This document shows, piece by piece, positions 50,562 to 60,367 of a stretch of 64,000 nt of DNA (position 1 is its first letter; each line of letters starts with the position of its first letter). A program made the position numbers and the translations under genes. Origin of the DNA: Brevundimonas goettingensis (GTDB lineage: Bacteria > Pseudomonadota > Alphaproteobacteria > Caulobacterales > Caulobacteraceae). Location: NCBI RefSeq assembly GCF_017487405.1, contig NZ_CP062222.1, positions 2,651,001 through 2,715,000 of the forward strand, in the 5' to 3' direction. The notes under the pieces are model-generated. The model was not told the origin of the DNA and ran no database searches. It was given only the letters and a program-made list of their open reading frames with translations.

Positions 50562-53267
50562 ATGCCGTCTTTTTCGCGCCGTCTCGTTCCGGCCGGCCTC
50601 GCCGCCGTCCTCGCCGCCACGTCTGTTCTGGGCGCCGCCCCTGCCCTGTCGCAGACCAGCGCATCCGCGACGGCGCCCGCATCGGTCCCGCTGATCCCCG
50701 GCGCCGATTATGACGCCAGTGTCCCGTCCGTGGCCCAGGCGCTCGGCTATGACAGCGGCGCCCGGATCAGCCGCGCCGCCGACGTCCGCCGCTATTTCGA
50801 GGCCCTGCGCGCCGCCGCCCCCGACCGCGTCGCCATGGGCGACTACGCCACCACCCACGAAGGCCGCCCGGTGTTCTGGGCCGCCGTCGGTTCGGCCGCC
50901 AACATCGCCCGGCTGGACCAGATCAAGGCCAACTCCCGCGCCCTCGCCGACGCCCGCGTCACCTCGCCCGAGCGCGCCCGCGCCATCATCGCCGACCAAC
51001 CCGTGATCGTCTGGCTGATGTATTCGGTGCACGGCGACGAGATCAGCCCCGCCGACGCCGCCATGGCCGCCGCCCGCCACCTGCTGGCCTCACGCGATCC
51101 GGCCGTCCAGCAATGGCTGGCCAACACCGTCGTCGTCTTCGTCCCGACCCAGAACCCCGACGGGCGCGAACGCTTCCTGAACTCCAATGCCTCGGGCTTC
51201 GGCACCGAGCCCAACCCTGACCCCCTCTCGGCGGAGCGCGATCAGCTCTGGCCCGGCGGCCGCTTCAACCACGACCTTTTCGACCTGAACCGGGACTGGT
51301 TCATCCAGACCCAACCGGAGACACGCGGTCAGGCCGCCGCCGTGCGCGACTGGCGGCCGCAGGTGCTGGTCGACGCCCATGAGATGGGCACCGACGAGAC
51401 CTTCTTCTTCCCGCCCGAGGCCCAGCCGCTGAACCCGTGGATCTATCCGGCGACGCTGGAGAGCCGCGAGCTGATCGGCCGCAACACCGCCCGGCGGTTC
51501 GACCAGAACGGCATCCCCTATTTCAACCGCCAGGTCTTCGACGCATTCTATCCGGGCTATGGCGACGGCTGGCCGGGCTACCTCGGCGCCATCTCCATGA
51601 CCTATGAGCAGGGCTCGGCCCGGGGTCTGGCGGCGCGCCGTTCGTCGGGCGAGATTCTGACCTATCGCGACACCGTCCGGAACCACTTCGTCGCCTCGCT
51701 TTCGACCATAGAGGCGGCCTCGGCCAACCACGACCGGCTGCTCAACAATTTCTACGCCTACGGCGCCGACGGCGTGTCGGGACGCGGCGCGTATGTTCTG
51801 TCGCGCTCGGCCTGGGATCCGGGCGAGGCCGATCGTCTGGCGGGCCTGCTGGTCGCCTCGGGCGTCGAGGTCGGCAAGGCCGAGGCCGGCTTCTCGGCCT
51901 GCGGCAAGTCCTATCCGGCCGGCTCCTATGTCGTGAACCTCAGCCAGCCCCAGCGCCGCATGGCCGAGGTCCTGCTGGCGAAGGACGTCGCCGTCCCCGC
52001 CGCCTTCCTGGCCGAACAGGAGCGCCGTCGCGCCCGAGGCCTGGGCGACGAGATCTATGACGTCACCGCCTGGTCCCTGCCACTGATGTTCAATACCCCG
52101 GCCGACCGCTGCGCCTCGGCCCCCGTCGTCAATGTTACCGCCGCCACCACCGACAGGGTCATCCCGCGCGGGATCGCCGATGTGGACGCCGCCTACGGCT
52201 TCCTCGTCGCCCCCGGCTTCGGCGCGAGCCAGCTGATGGCCTCGGCCTTGCGTCAGGGCGTCGCCATGCGGACCATGGACAAGCCCTTCACCCACGCCGG
52301 CCGCCGCTGGCCCGCCGGAACCCTCGTCATCCCCCGCGCCGGCAATCCGGCCGACCTGACCGCGAAGATGACCAGCTGGGCCGCCACGACCGGCGCCGAG
52401 GTCGTGGGCGCGGCCGAGAGCTGGAACTCCGACGGCCCGAGCTTCGGCTCCGGCGACGCCGTCGCCGTGCGCGCCCCGCGCATCGCCCTGGCCTGGGGCG
52501 ATCCCACCGACCCGACGGCCGTCGGCGCCACCCGCTATGTGCTGGAGCGCGAGTTCGGCTATCCGGTCACGGTGGTGCGCACCAACAACCTGGCCGACGC
52601 CGACCTCTCGGCCTTCCAGGTGATCGTCCTGCCCCAGGGCGGCAGTTACAGGGGTGTCCTCGGCGACGCGGGCGCCAAACACCTGAAGGAATGGGTAGAC
52701 AACGGCGGCACCCTGATCGGCCTCGGCTCGGCGACCCGCTTCCTGACCGACCCCGCCTCCGACATGCTGGCCTCGCGCCGCGAGAACGCCGCCGAGGCCG
52801 GCGACGGCTCCGGCGCCTCCGACAAGGCCCGCGTCGACGGCCAGCTCATCGCCAGCCTCGCCGACTATGAGAAACAGGTCGGCGACAGCCAGCACGGCCC
52901 GGCCTCGGTCGCCGGCGTTCTCGCCCGCGCCGATGTCGATCCCGACCACTGGCTCTCGGCCGGCGTTGCCCCCTCGCTCAACGTCCTCGTCGGCGGCAGC
53001 GACATCTACACCCCGCTCAAGGTCGGCGAGGGGACCAATGTCGCCCGCTTCGCCTCGGCGGACGACCTGCTGATGTCCGGCCAGCTCTGGGCCCAGAACC
53101 GCGCCCAGCTGGCCTTCAAGCCCGCCATCATGGCGACGTCTTCGGGCCGGGGCTGGATCATCGGCTTCGCCCAGGACCCGACCACCCGCGGCTATCTGGA
53201 CGGGATGAAGGTCATCTTCGCCAACGCCGTCTTCCGCGGCCCGGCCCACGCCAGTCCCAACTGGTAG
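50562..53267 (+). CDS. Secreted M14 zinc carboxypeptidase
   Basis: 901 residues. A signal peptide (1-30, ending ALSQ) exports it. The M14 domain has the zinc ligands His157 and Glu160 in YSVHGDEISPADAAMAA and His273 in VDAHEMGTDETFFFPPE, with NPDGRERF the usual helper motif. After about residue 480 a second region resembles a class I glutamine-amidotransferase-like fold (VIVLPQGGSYRGVLGDAGAKHLKEWVDNGG), as in other long M14 family proteins. Probably degrades extracellular or periplasmic peptides. Start ATG 50562; an upstream in-frame GTG lacks a ribosome site. Confidence 0.91.
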   Translation: MPSFSRRLVPAGLAAVLAATSVLGAAPALSQTSASATAPASVPLIPGADYDASVPSVAQALGYDSGARISRAADVRRYFEALRAAAPDRVAMGDYATTHEGRPVFWAAVGSAANIARLDQIKANSRALADARVTSPERARAIIADQPVIVWLMYSVHGDEISPADAAMAAARHLLASRDPAVQQWLANTVVVFVPTQNPDGRERFLNSNASGFGTEPNPDPLSAERDQLWPGGRFNHDLFDLNRDWFIQTQPETRGQAAAVRDWRPQVLVDAHEMGTDETFFFPPEAQPLNPWIYPATLESRELIGRNTARRFDQNGIPYFNRQVFDAFYPGYGDGWPGYLGAISMTYEQGSARGLAARRSSGEILTYRDTVRNHFVASLSTIEAASANHDRLLNNFYAYGADGVSGRGAYVLSRSAWDPGEADRLAGLLVASGVEVGKAEAGFSACGKSYPAGSYVVNLSQPQRRMAEVLLAKDVAVPAAFLAEQERRRARGLGDEIYDVTAWSLPLMFNTPADRCASAPVVNVTAATTDRVIPRGIADVDAAYGFLVAPGFGASQLMASALRQGVAMRTMDKPFTHAGRRWPAGTLVIPRAGNPADLTAKMTSWAATTGAEVVGAAESWNSDGPSFGSGDAVAVRAPRIALAWGDPTDPTAVGATRYVLEREFGYPVTVVRTNNLADADLSAFQVIVLPQGGSYRGVLGDAGAKHLKEWVDNGGTLIGLGSATRFLTDPASDMLASRRENAAEAGDGSGASDKARVDGQLIASLADYEKQVGDSQHGPASVAGVLARADVDPDHWLSAGVAPSLNVLVGGSDIYTPLKVGEGTNVARFASADDLLMSGQLWAQNRAQLAFKPAIMATSSGRGWIIGFAQDPTTRGYLDGMKVIFANAVFRGPAHASPNW

Positions 53268-53327
53268 GAGCCGCTTGCCCGGTTCGATTTTCTCCCGCTA
53301 AGGTGGAGCTTGGGGGGAGATCATTCC

Positions 53328-54851
53328 ATGTTGAGTACGCTGTTCGCCGTCGCCGCCACCCTGGCCGGCGCGCCCGTCGAATCCGCGCCGGCTCTGCCGC
53401 CCCCCGCAGCGCTCGATGCCTCAGCCGGGGCGGCGGCGCAGACTGCGTCGCTGGACGATCTCGCCCGCAAGCTCGGCGGCGAGCTTGAGGTCGAGGACTA
53501 CGAGGCCGCCTTCGCCACCCTGACGGCGATCCACGCCCATCCGGATTTCGCCGCCTGGCCCCAGCAGCGGCGGCGCGGCGCCATCCTGCTGCTGGGCCTG
53601 CTCAATGCCGACTTCGAGCACTACGAGACGGCCCTGCCGCTGCTGGTTCAGGCCACCAGCTGGAACGAGACCCCGGTGGAGGTCTGGATGACCCGTATCC
53701 AGGTCGAGGCCCGATTGCACGACAGGACTGCGGTCACCCGGAGCCTGACCACCGTCATCCAGCGCTTTCCGGCCAAGCTGCCCGACCTGTCGAAGGACTT
53801 CCTGATCCAGATGGCCGGTGCGTCCGACGTCGCGCCCGACCCGGCTTTCGACCTGCGGCTGGCCCTCTATGAGGCCGGTTGGCGGAACGACGAAGCCTCC
53901 TTCGTCTGGGCCAAGCTGATCGATGACCTGATGAAGCGCGATCGCACGGCGGAAGCGATTCCCCTGGTCGCCCTCGTGACCAGCCCGAACGCCCAACTCC
54001 AGCTGCACGCCCTGAAGCGCTACGACGCCCTTATGGCCCAGGCCGGAGCCACCGAATTCGACGTCGATGCGGCTTACGAGCAGGACTTCGAGAAGGACCG
54101 GGCCGCCGCCGAGGCCGCGACCGGCGACAAGGCGCTGGAGAAGCGCCACGTCTATATGTGGGCCCTCCTGGGTCGGGGGCGTGACGCCGAGGTTCTGGCC
54201 ATGGCCGACGAGAGCCTGGCCCGCCCCGACAACAAGAGCGATCCGGAGATCGCGGACGCCCGGACCTGGATCATGGACACGCGCGGCCGGGCGCTGATGA
54301 ACCTGGGTCGCTATGACGAAGCCCTCGCCCAACAGCAGAGCGCGGCGACCCGCACTGAATACAACGAGGACAATGTCAGCCAGCAGATCAACCTCGGCTG
54401 GCTCTATCTTCGCCTCGGTCGCGACGCCGACGCCCTGGCCGCGGTCAAGACCATCGGCCGGGATCAAGCCAGCCCCTATGGCGTCATGCAGGCGGTTCAG
54501 GTGCGCGGCTGTGCGGCCCACGGCCTCGGCAACCGTTCGGTCGAGACCACGGCCTATGCCTATATGGCGGAGCACTGGAAGGATGCGCCGGGCGCCTGGC
54601 GCGACGCCCTGGCCTGCAAGGGCGATGTCGCCGCCGTCGCGGCCCTGATGCTCGAACAGCTCGCCGATCCGGATCAGGCGGACGAAGCCGTCGCCGAGAT
54701 GCACACCTGGCAGCGACCGGCCCGGCTGACCGACTTCGACCGCCGGATCGACGCGGTCCGCACCGAGGCCATGGCCCGTCCCGACGTCATCGCCGCCCGC
54801 GACGCGGTGGCCCGCGCCTATACCGTTCCGGTCGTCGGCGGCAGCTTCTAG
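53328..54851 (+). CDS. Exported TPR-like protein of unknown function
   Basis: 507 residues. A signal-peptide-like N-terminus (LSTLFAVAATLAGAPVESAPA) is followed by an all-helical, Ala-rich body with tetratricopeptide-like repeats: ETALPLLVQATSW, RALMNLGRYDEALAQQQSA, LGWLYLRLGRDADALAAV. No enzyme motif. The ATG at 53328 has GGGGAG at nine bases, preferred over ATG 53310. Follows the peptidase by 60 bases and may be cotranscribed. Confidence 0.75.
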   Translation: MLSTLFAVAATLAGAPVESAPALPPPAALDASAGAAAQTASLDDLARKLGGELEVEDYEAAFATLTAIHAHPDFAAWPQQRRRGAILLLGLLNADFEHYETALPLLVQATSWNETPVEVWMTRIQVEARLHDRTAVTRSLTTVIQRFPAKLPDLSKDFLIQMAGASDVAPDPAFDLRLALYEAGWRNDEASFVWAKLIDDLMKRDRTAEAIPLVALVTSPNAQLQLHALKRYDALMAQAGATEFDVDAAYEQDFEKDRAAAEAATGDKALEKRHVYMWALLGRGRDAEVLAMADESLARPDNKSDPEIADARTWIMDTRGRALMNLGRYDEALAQQQSAATRTEYNEDNVSQQINLGWLYLRLGRDADALAAVKTIGRDQASPYGVMQAVQVRGCAAHGLGNRSVETTAYAYMAEHWKDAPGAWRDALACKGDVAAVAALMLEQLADPDQADEAVAEMHTWQRPARLTDFDRRIDAVRTEAMARPDVIAARDAVARAYTVPVVGGSF

Positions 54852-54862
54852 GGCGACGACTT

Positions 54863-55393
54863 CTAGATCAACAGCGCGCCCTCGTGGCGCAGCAGCCAGG
54901 TCTTACGCTCCAGCCCGCCGCCAAAGCCGGTCATGGCGCCGTCGGCGCCGACCACCCGGTGGCACGCGAGCACCAGGGCGATGGGATTGCGGTTCAGCGC
55001 CACTCCGGCGGCGCGCGCGGCCTCGGGGCCAGAGCCGCCGGCCCGCTTCGCCATCTCGGCATAGCTGATCGTCTGGCCAGCCGGAACGCGGGTCAGCTCG
55101 ACCCAGACCCGCGCCTGAAACCCGCCCTCGCCCGCCGCCCCTTCCAGCGACCAGGGGATGCGCTCCAGCGCCGCCCGGTCGCCGGCGAAATAGGCCGCGA
55201 ACGCCTCGGCCATCGCCGCCGGAACCGGCGCCTCGACCAGGGCCACGCCCGGATATTCCCGCGCCATCGTCGCGCGCAGACTGTCGCCCTTCGCTTCGAA
55301 ACTGAGCGCCCGCAGCGCCCCCGCCTCATCGAAGGCGATAGCCAGCGGCTGGATCGGACTGTCGATGATCGCGCGATAGAAGGTCAGGCTCAT
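54863..55393 (-). CDS. MGMT-family protein with an ACHR active site
   Basis: 176 residues. The alkyltransferase C-terminal domain is clear: FQARVWVELTRVPAGQTISYAEMAKRAG and LVLACHRVVGADGAMTGFGGGLERKTWLL. The alkyl-acceptor cysteine is kept but the preceding proline of the usual PCHR motif is alanine (ACHR). The N-terminal domain is short and divergent. It may be a true O6-alkylguanine transferase or a related DNA-binding protein. ATG 55393 overlaps the stop of the PEP-mutase-family gene by four bases. A second copy is at 44476. Confidence 0.87.
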   Translation of the reverse strand: MSLTFYRAIIDSPIQPLAIAFDEAGALRALSFEAKGDSLRATMAREYPGVALVEAPVPAAMAEAFAAYFAGDRAALERIPWSLEGAAGEGGFQARVWVELTRVPAGQTISYAEMAKRAGGSGPEAARAAGVALNRNPIALVLACHRVVGADGAMTGFGGGLERKTWLLRHEGALLI

Positions 55394-56181
55394 CCGCCGC
55401 TCATCAGGGCGTTCAGCGCCCCATAGTCCATGGCCGCCTCGACCTGCGGCCCCGAAAGCCCATCGGCCAGAAACGCCCGCGTCAGTCGGTCGGCCGTCCC
55501 ATAGGCGGCGGCCGACATATTCGATCCGGCGCTCAGCCTGCGCACCCCCATCCCCTCCAGCGCCGCCGCCCCCGGCAGGGCCGTCCGCGCCAGCAGGTTC
55601 AGCGGCAGGCCGAACCCGACCAGTTCGCGGATCGTCGGCTCGTCCGTCACCCCCGGCATGAACAGGCCGTCGGCCCCGGCTTCGCGATACAGGGCCGTGC
55701 GCCGCGCCGCCTCCTCCAGACGCCCTTCGACCGGCCCGTTCCCTCTCAGCCACAGGTCGCAGCGGGCGTTGATGAAAAGCTCCGGCCCCACCGCCGCCCG
55801 GATGGCCGCGATCTTGTCGGCCAGCCCCTCCGCCGACCCGGCGCCGTCCTCGATATTGATGCCGGCGGCGCCCGTCTCGATCACCCGGCGAATGAAGCCC
55901 GCCGCCTCGGCCGGATCGTCAGAGAAACCCGCCTCGCAGTCCGCGCTGACGGGCACGCCCGCCACCCGCACGATCCGTTCCAGCGCGGCGAGCAGCTCGC
56001 CCTCGGGCGGCGCAGCCTGCCCTTCCGCCCCGTCGGGCCAGCCCAAGGCCCAGGCCACGCCCGCGCTGGTCGTCGCCACCGCCTTCGCCCCCGCCGCCCG
56101 CGCCACCACCGCGCTGGCCGCATCCCAGGCATTGGGCAGGATCAACAGACCCGAGGCGTGCAGGTCGCGAAATTTGGTCAT
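55390..56181 (-). CDS. Isocitrate lyase/PEP mutase family protein
   Basis: 263 residues, TIM barrel. FRDLHASGLLILPNAWDAASAVVARAAGAKAVATTSAGVAW is the family N-terminus in two halves; VSADCEAGF holds a metal-binding aspartate/glutamate motif, GINIEDGAG the second acidic site and INARCDLWL the following strand. The KKCGH-type catalytic loop of true isocitrate lyases is missing, so it is of the PEP mutase/oxaloacetate decarboxylase-like branch with unknown substrate. Coupled to an MGMT gene. Confidence 0.88.
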   Translation of the reverse strand: MTKFRDLHASGLLILPNAWDAASAVVARAAGAKAVATTSAGVAWALGWPDGAEGQAAPPEGELLAALERIVRVAGVPVSADCEAGFSDDPAEAAGFIRRVIETGAAGINIEDGAGSAEGLADKIAAIRAAVGPELFINARCDLWLRGNGPVEGRLEEAARRTALYREAGADGLFMPGVTDEPTIRELVGFGLPLNLLARTALPGAAALEGMGVRRLSAGSNMSAAAYGTADRLTRAFLADGLSGPQVEAAMDYGALNALMSGG

Positions 56182-56282
56182 GAGGGGCCTCCGTGTTCTG
56201 CGGAGAACCTTAGGCCCGCCCCCGATTACCGTCTCGCGGTTTTCGGACGCGGACGACGGCTGCTGACAATTCCGGGCGGCGC

Positions 56283-58287
56283 CTAGCGAAGGACTGCGCT
56301 GTCCTCGGCCTGTTTGACGACGACCGCGGCGTCCTCCGGGAGCATGAAGCCTTCCGCGACCATCTGGTCGGCGGCCTGGCGAACGCGGGCGACGAACGCC
56401 TTGTGCTGCCGTAGCGCTCCTCCAGCGACAGACGGGGATCCCCGCTTGCCTCGCGTTCGGCCCGGGTCGCCGCGAAGGGGATATAGCCGCCCATGAAGCC
56501 GCAGCCCCGACCACCGTAGTAGCCTTTCGAACGCACGTTCCAGCCGAGGTAGGTTCCCAATGGCACGCGTGACTGGACCGAGGCCACGCCCGAGGTCTCA
56601 TTGCCGTCCGCATCCACGCGGGGAACCCGGACCGCCACCATCCGCATCAGGGCCGGCGGCTGACGGTCGACGACGCCGGACAGATCGACGGCCCGGAAGT
56701 CCGGCCCGAAGTCATAGACCATCAGCGGGTTCGACTTTCCGTCCGGCGACGGTTTGCCCGGGATCGACGGGAAGCCCATCGCAGCGGCCCGCGGCGCCAC
56801 GAGATCCCCGTTGGCGAGGGTCGGCGACACGCTGGCGGGCGGCTCCGTTCCGCTTGCGACCCAGTCGGTCAGCCGCCGGGTCAGCGCCCTGATCGTCCAG
56901 GAGGCCGGATTGGGATTGGCCGGCAGGTCGCAGGTGGGCACGGGCGGCAGGGCGGCGACGTCCGTCGGGAAGCCGCCGGCTCCGCCGCTGTGGGTGACGC
57001 CCGGCAAGTAGTAGCGACGCACGTTGCCCGGGGCAGGAATATCACCCGCTGCGTCCGGCCCGATCAAATCCGGCGACTTCCTGAGCCCCCAGAACTCTGC
57101 CGAGCCGAAGACGTCAAAGACCTTGGGGCAATCGCCCGCCGCCGTGCAGCGGGTCAGCAGACCGGCACGCGGCAGACCTCGCGACCGGTCCTCGTGGTCG
57201 GCCCACCAGACCACGCCTTCGCTGCCGGGCTCATAGAGTTCCGCCGTGCCTCCCGGAACGCCGAAGCGCAGGTTCAGCGGCACCTGCCGCGCGGCGATGA
57301 TCGGCATGATCCCGTCGAACACCCGGCCGCCGTCAGGGGCGGTGTTGAAGCCCAGATTGATGAAGCTGCGCAGGAAGTTTCCGGACTGGGAATATCCGAC
57401 GCCCACCTCCCATTTGATCGCACCCGCCACTGGATTGGGTGCGGCCTCCGTCGAGGGGGCGTCGCGGAAGAAGGCGTTGATATCCCGCACGGCGGCAAAG
57501 CCGATCCCCTGAACGAGCGGATCCTTGCCGGTGTAGGTCAGCTCATAGGCGTATCGCGGATCGAAGCCGCTCTTGACGCAAAGGCTGGCGGGATCGGCTC
57601 TTCCGGGGAAGGGATCGGTGGAGCAATCCGCGAAAGCCCAATCGGACGGCGGCACGACCTCGCCGGGATCGTCGTCGTTGGCCCGCCGCACCAGACGCGC
57701 CGCTGAGGTGTCCAGACTGACCGGCACAGGCCGCTTGCAAGTCACGATGCCGGTGACGCCGCCCTGGACAGGCAGGGAGGCCGCCCCCTCCGGCATGTCG
57801 GTGAAGCGCGCCAGCACCGGGCCGGTGATCGAAGAGCCGTCGGGGTTGTGGGCCGTCGGGGCCGTGAGCGTCTGCTGGACCGGCGACGGCGCCAGATCGG
57901 ACTGCCAGCCGCTCACCAGATGGACATGGCCCTCGGATCGCCGGTCAGGGGCAGTGTGAAGCCGCGGTTCGGCACATCGTAGATCAGGAAGCCGCTGGCC
58001 TTGCTCATGTCCACCGGCTTGGTGATCGCGAAGGTGGCCGAATACTCGACCCGCCCGCGCGCATTGCGCGGCGCCAGCGCTAGGTCGGTGATGATAACAT
58101 TCTTCGGATCCGACGGGTCCAGCTCGCCGAAGACGTGGCCACGGACGATCTCATAGGCGCCCACGGCTCCGAAGTTTCTCGTGACCGGCTCGCGGGTCTC
58201 GATCTGCACCCGGGTGATCTCGGCAAAGGACGGTGTGGCGGCGGAGATTGAAAGCAGCGCGACCGCGCAGGAGACGGTCTTGCGCAT
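56283..58287 (-). pseudogene. Alpha/beta hydrolase domain protein broken by two frameshifts
   Basis: Remnant of a secreted protein of about 650-670 residues (alpha/beta hydrolase domain family). Segment 1 (58287 to 57913) has a signal peptide and VGAYEIVRGHVFGELDP, ending at a TGA after DPRAMSIW. Segment 2 resumes in another frame at SGWQSDLAPSPVQQ with several residues apparently missing, and includes GYSQSGNFLRSF (nucleophile) and GVTHSGG. Near base 56405 the frame is lost again: reading the +1 frame gives KAFVARVRQAADQMVAEGF and ends at TAG 56285, a sensible C-terminus. Two independent breaks argue for a decayed gene; sequencing errors are the alternative. Confidence 0.75.
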
Positions 58288-58427
58288 GGCTTCAGGCTCC
58301 CGTGACCATCTTCTGATGGGCCGAGGATACGAGCACGCGCCGGGTATTTCCTTCGCGAATTGTTTGCTGAACAGCAGACTGGAGATGCGTTGCGCCTGGC
58401 GCCCGCACGACACGCGTCATGCGCACG

Positions 58428-58452
58428 GCAACCGATCCGGCCCACCGTCGTT
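58428..58452 (+). promoter_or_regulatory. Candidate EcfG/SigT promoter
   Basis: GCAAC-N16-CGTT, one mismatch from the consensus, ending 45 bases before ATG 58498 of the three-repeat protein. Confidence 0.35.
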
Positions 58453-58497
58453 CTTCCGGCTCAAGGGTCAGGGGGCTGGCCCAATCGGAGACCTGCC

Positions 58498-59442
58498 ATG
58501 CGTTCGATCAAGACCACCGTCACTCCGCGCGACCTGATCGCTCCGGCCATCATCGGGATCGCCGCGGCCGCCATGGCAATGACGACGAACGCCCATGCCC
58601 AGACGCCCTATGGTCAGACCCAGCAGCCCAACCTGGGCAGCGTCGTCGGGGCCCTGTTCGGCATCAACTCCAACCTCGACCCCCAGTGGCTGGCCAATCG
58701 CCGCCCGCTGGAGACCGGCCGTGCCCAGTTCGAGAGCCAGCTGACCGCCGACGTCCGCGCTGGAACCCGGTCGAGCAGCAGCGCCGACCGCCTGCGCACC
58801 GACTATGACGCCCTGGTCCAGCTCGAGACCCGCTACGGCTCGGACGGCCGCTTCACGACCCAGGAACGCGCCGACCTGAACGCCCAGTACCAAGCCTTCA
58901 CCCAGCGTCTGAATGTCGTCGACAATACCGGGAACGGCTATCCGAACACCGGCGGCGGCTACAGTTCGAACACCTCCGTCGCGGACGGCCGCGCCGACTT
59001 CGAAACCCGCATCAACTCGGCCGTCACCGCGCGCCGTATCACCCGCACCCAGGCGACCAGCCTGCGCACCGACTATCAGGCCCTGATCCAGACCGAGGCC
59101 GGCTATGCCCGCAACGGCATCGACGCCCGGGAACAGGCCGACCTGGATGCGAAGCTGGATGCGCTGGACGCCCGCCTCGGCGACGGCCCGAGCAACGGCG
59201 GCTATCAGCCCGTGCTCGACAACCGCACCCGTCTTGCCAACATCGACGCCGCCGTCTCGGCCGGCGAACGCTCGGGTTCGATCAGCCGCACCGAGGCGGC
59301 CGACATCCGCGTCGAATACGGCGACCTGACGCGTCTCGAAGCCGCCTACAGCCGCACCAGCCCCTCGGCCGACGACCGCGACTATCTGCTGCGCCGGATC
59401 GGCGAGCTGGAAACCCGCGCCCGCGTCTCGACCCGTCGCTAG
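58498..59442 (+). CDS. Exported protein with three helical repeats
   Basis: 314 residues. A signal peptide ends at NAHAQ (residue 35). The rest holds three copies of a roughly 65-residue helical repeat at 74-138, 164-227 and 243-308, each with the central pattern xLRTDYxALxxxEaxYa (RLRTDYDALVQLETRYG, SLRTDYQALIQTEAGYA, DIRVEYGDLTRLEAAYS), separated by Gly/Ser/Asn-rich linkers. GGAGA lies seven bases before the ATG. No family name is known to me; an envelope or surface role is likely. Confidence 0.8.
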   Translation: MRSIKTTVTPRDLIAPAIIGIAAAAMAMTTNAHAQTPYGQTQQPNLGSVVGALFGINSNLDPQWLANRRPLETGRAQFESQLTADVRAGTRSSSSADRLRTDYDALVQLETRYGSDGRFTTQERADLNAQYQAFTQRLNVVDNTGNGYPNTGGGYSSNTSVADGRADFETRINSAVTARRITRTQATSLRTDYQALIQTEAGYARNGIDAREQADLDAKLDALDARLGDGPSNGGYQPVLDNRTRLANIDAAVSAGERSGSISRTEAADIRVEYGDLTRLEAAYSRTSPSADDRDYLLRRIGELETRARVSTRR

Positions 59443-59445
59443 GCG

Positions 59446-60204
59446 CTATCTGCAGAAGCGACTGGCCTCCGCCTCGAGGTGGAGGTGGTCGTGGTGCAAG
59501 GCGTTGTAGTCGGGGCTCAGCGTCGTCCCGAACACCTTGCAGGCGTCGTCGCGGATGCGGTGCAGGAACTGGCCCTTCGGCCCCGGATCGTTCCAGTCAT
59601 TGGTGACCGTGATCCGCGTCCCGTCCCTCAGCCGCACCCCTGCGAAGTCCAGTGCCGCCGCGCGCGAATGGGCGCTCGGCCGGTTGCCCGCCTGACTGTT
59701 CACGGGACGGCAGGCATAGACGCCCATGTGATCGATCTGGACCACGTCGGAGCCGAACAGTTCGCGCGCCGCCGGCTCCACCGACTGACGGCGCCAGACG
59801 CTGACGGCCGCCGCCAGGGCGCAGGTCATGGTCAAGTCCGAGGGCTGCATCCGCGCCACCGTGCCGAAGTCCGGGCCCAGTACGCCCGCGTCGGTCAGGC
59901 CGCAGGTCTCGGAGTTCACCCGGTCCGGCGTCGGGCTGAACGTAACCCGCGCCGCGTCCAGCTCGGCCACGCACTGGCCCAGCGAGCTCGTCGCGCCGCG
60001 CAGCCGCCGCCAGGTATCGCCGTCGATCGGCTGGCCGATCACCCCGGTCGCCGCGGCATAGGAGGTCTGCCCGGGCCGGCTCATGCTCGGCGGATAATAG
60101 GGCGTCGGCTTCGGCGCCTCGGGGATCAGCCGCCCGCAGCCGGACAGCAGCAGCAGAGCCGCCAGCACCAGCTTCGTTCTGGTTTCAAACCGCATCCGAA
60201 TCAT
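59446..60204 (-). CDS. Extensin-like family lipoprotein
   Basis: 252 residues. N-terminal lipoprotein signal LLLLSGCG (lipidated Cys23). The rest matches the extensin-like C-terminal family (PF06904): VTFSPTPDRVNSETCGLTDAG, VYACRPVNSQAGNRPSAHSRAAALDFAG and DYNALHHDHLHLEAE, with the His/Asp pattern of a D-Ala-D-Ala metallopeptidase-like (M15-type) fold. A periplasmic peptidoglycan role is likely. It converges with the three-repeat gene, only three bases apart. Confidence 0.86.
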   Translation of the reverse strand: MIRMRFETRTKLVLAALLLLSGCGRLIPEAPKPTPYYPPSMSRPGQTSYAAATGVIGQPIDGDTWRRLRGATSSLGQCVAELDAARVTFSPTPDRVNSETCGLTDAGVLGPDFGTVARMQPSDLTMTCALAAAVSVWRRQSVEPAARELFGSDVVQIDHMGVYACRPVNSQAGNRPSAHSRAAALDFAGVRLRDGTRITVTNDWNDPGPKGQFLHRIRDDACKVFGTTLSPDYNALHHDHLHLEAEASRFCR

Positions 60205-60352
60205 CCACGCGACGCCCCGCCTAACGGTAGGTCATGACGCCTCCGCCCCGAAGCGTCGCCGATGCGGAACCTTGCTGCCACCCTGCTGTCAGCAACCCTC
60301 CGCCTTCCCGGGCGCTCTGACTGGCGTCTCCCACCCTCCGGACCTATCTTGC

Positions 60353-60367
60353 GTTCATGAACCGTTC
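60353..60367 (+). promoter_or_regulatory. LexA (SOS) box overlapping the uvrB start
   Basis: GTTC at 60353-60356, seven bases, GTTC at 60364-60367: the alphaproteobacterial LexA consensus GTTC-N7-GTTC. It straddles the ATG at 60357. Confidence 0.6.
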
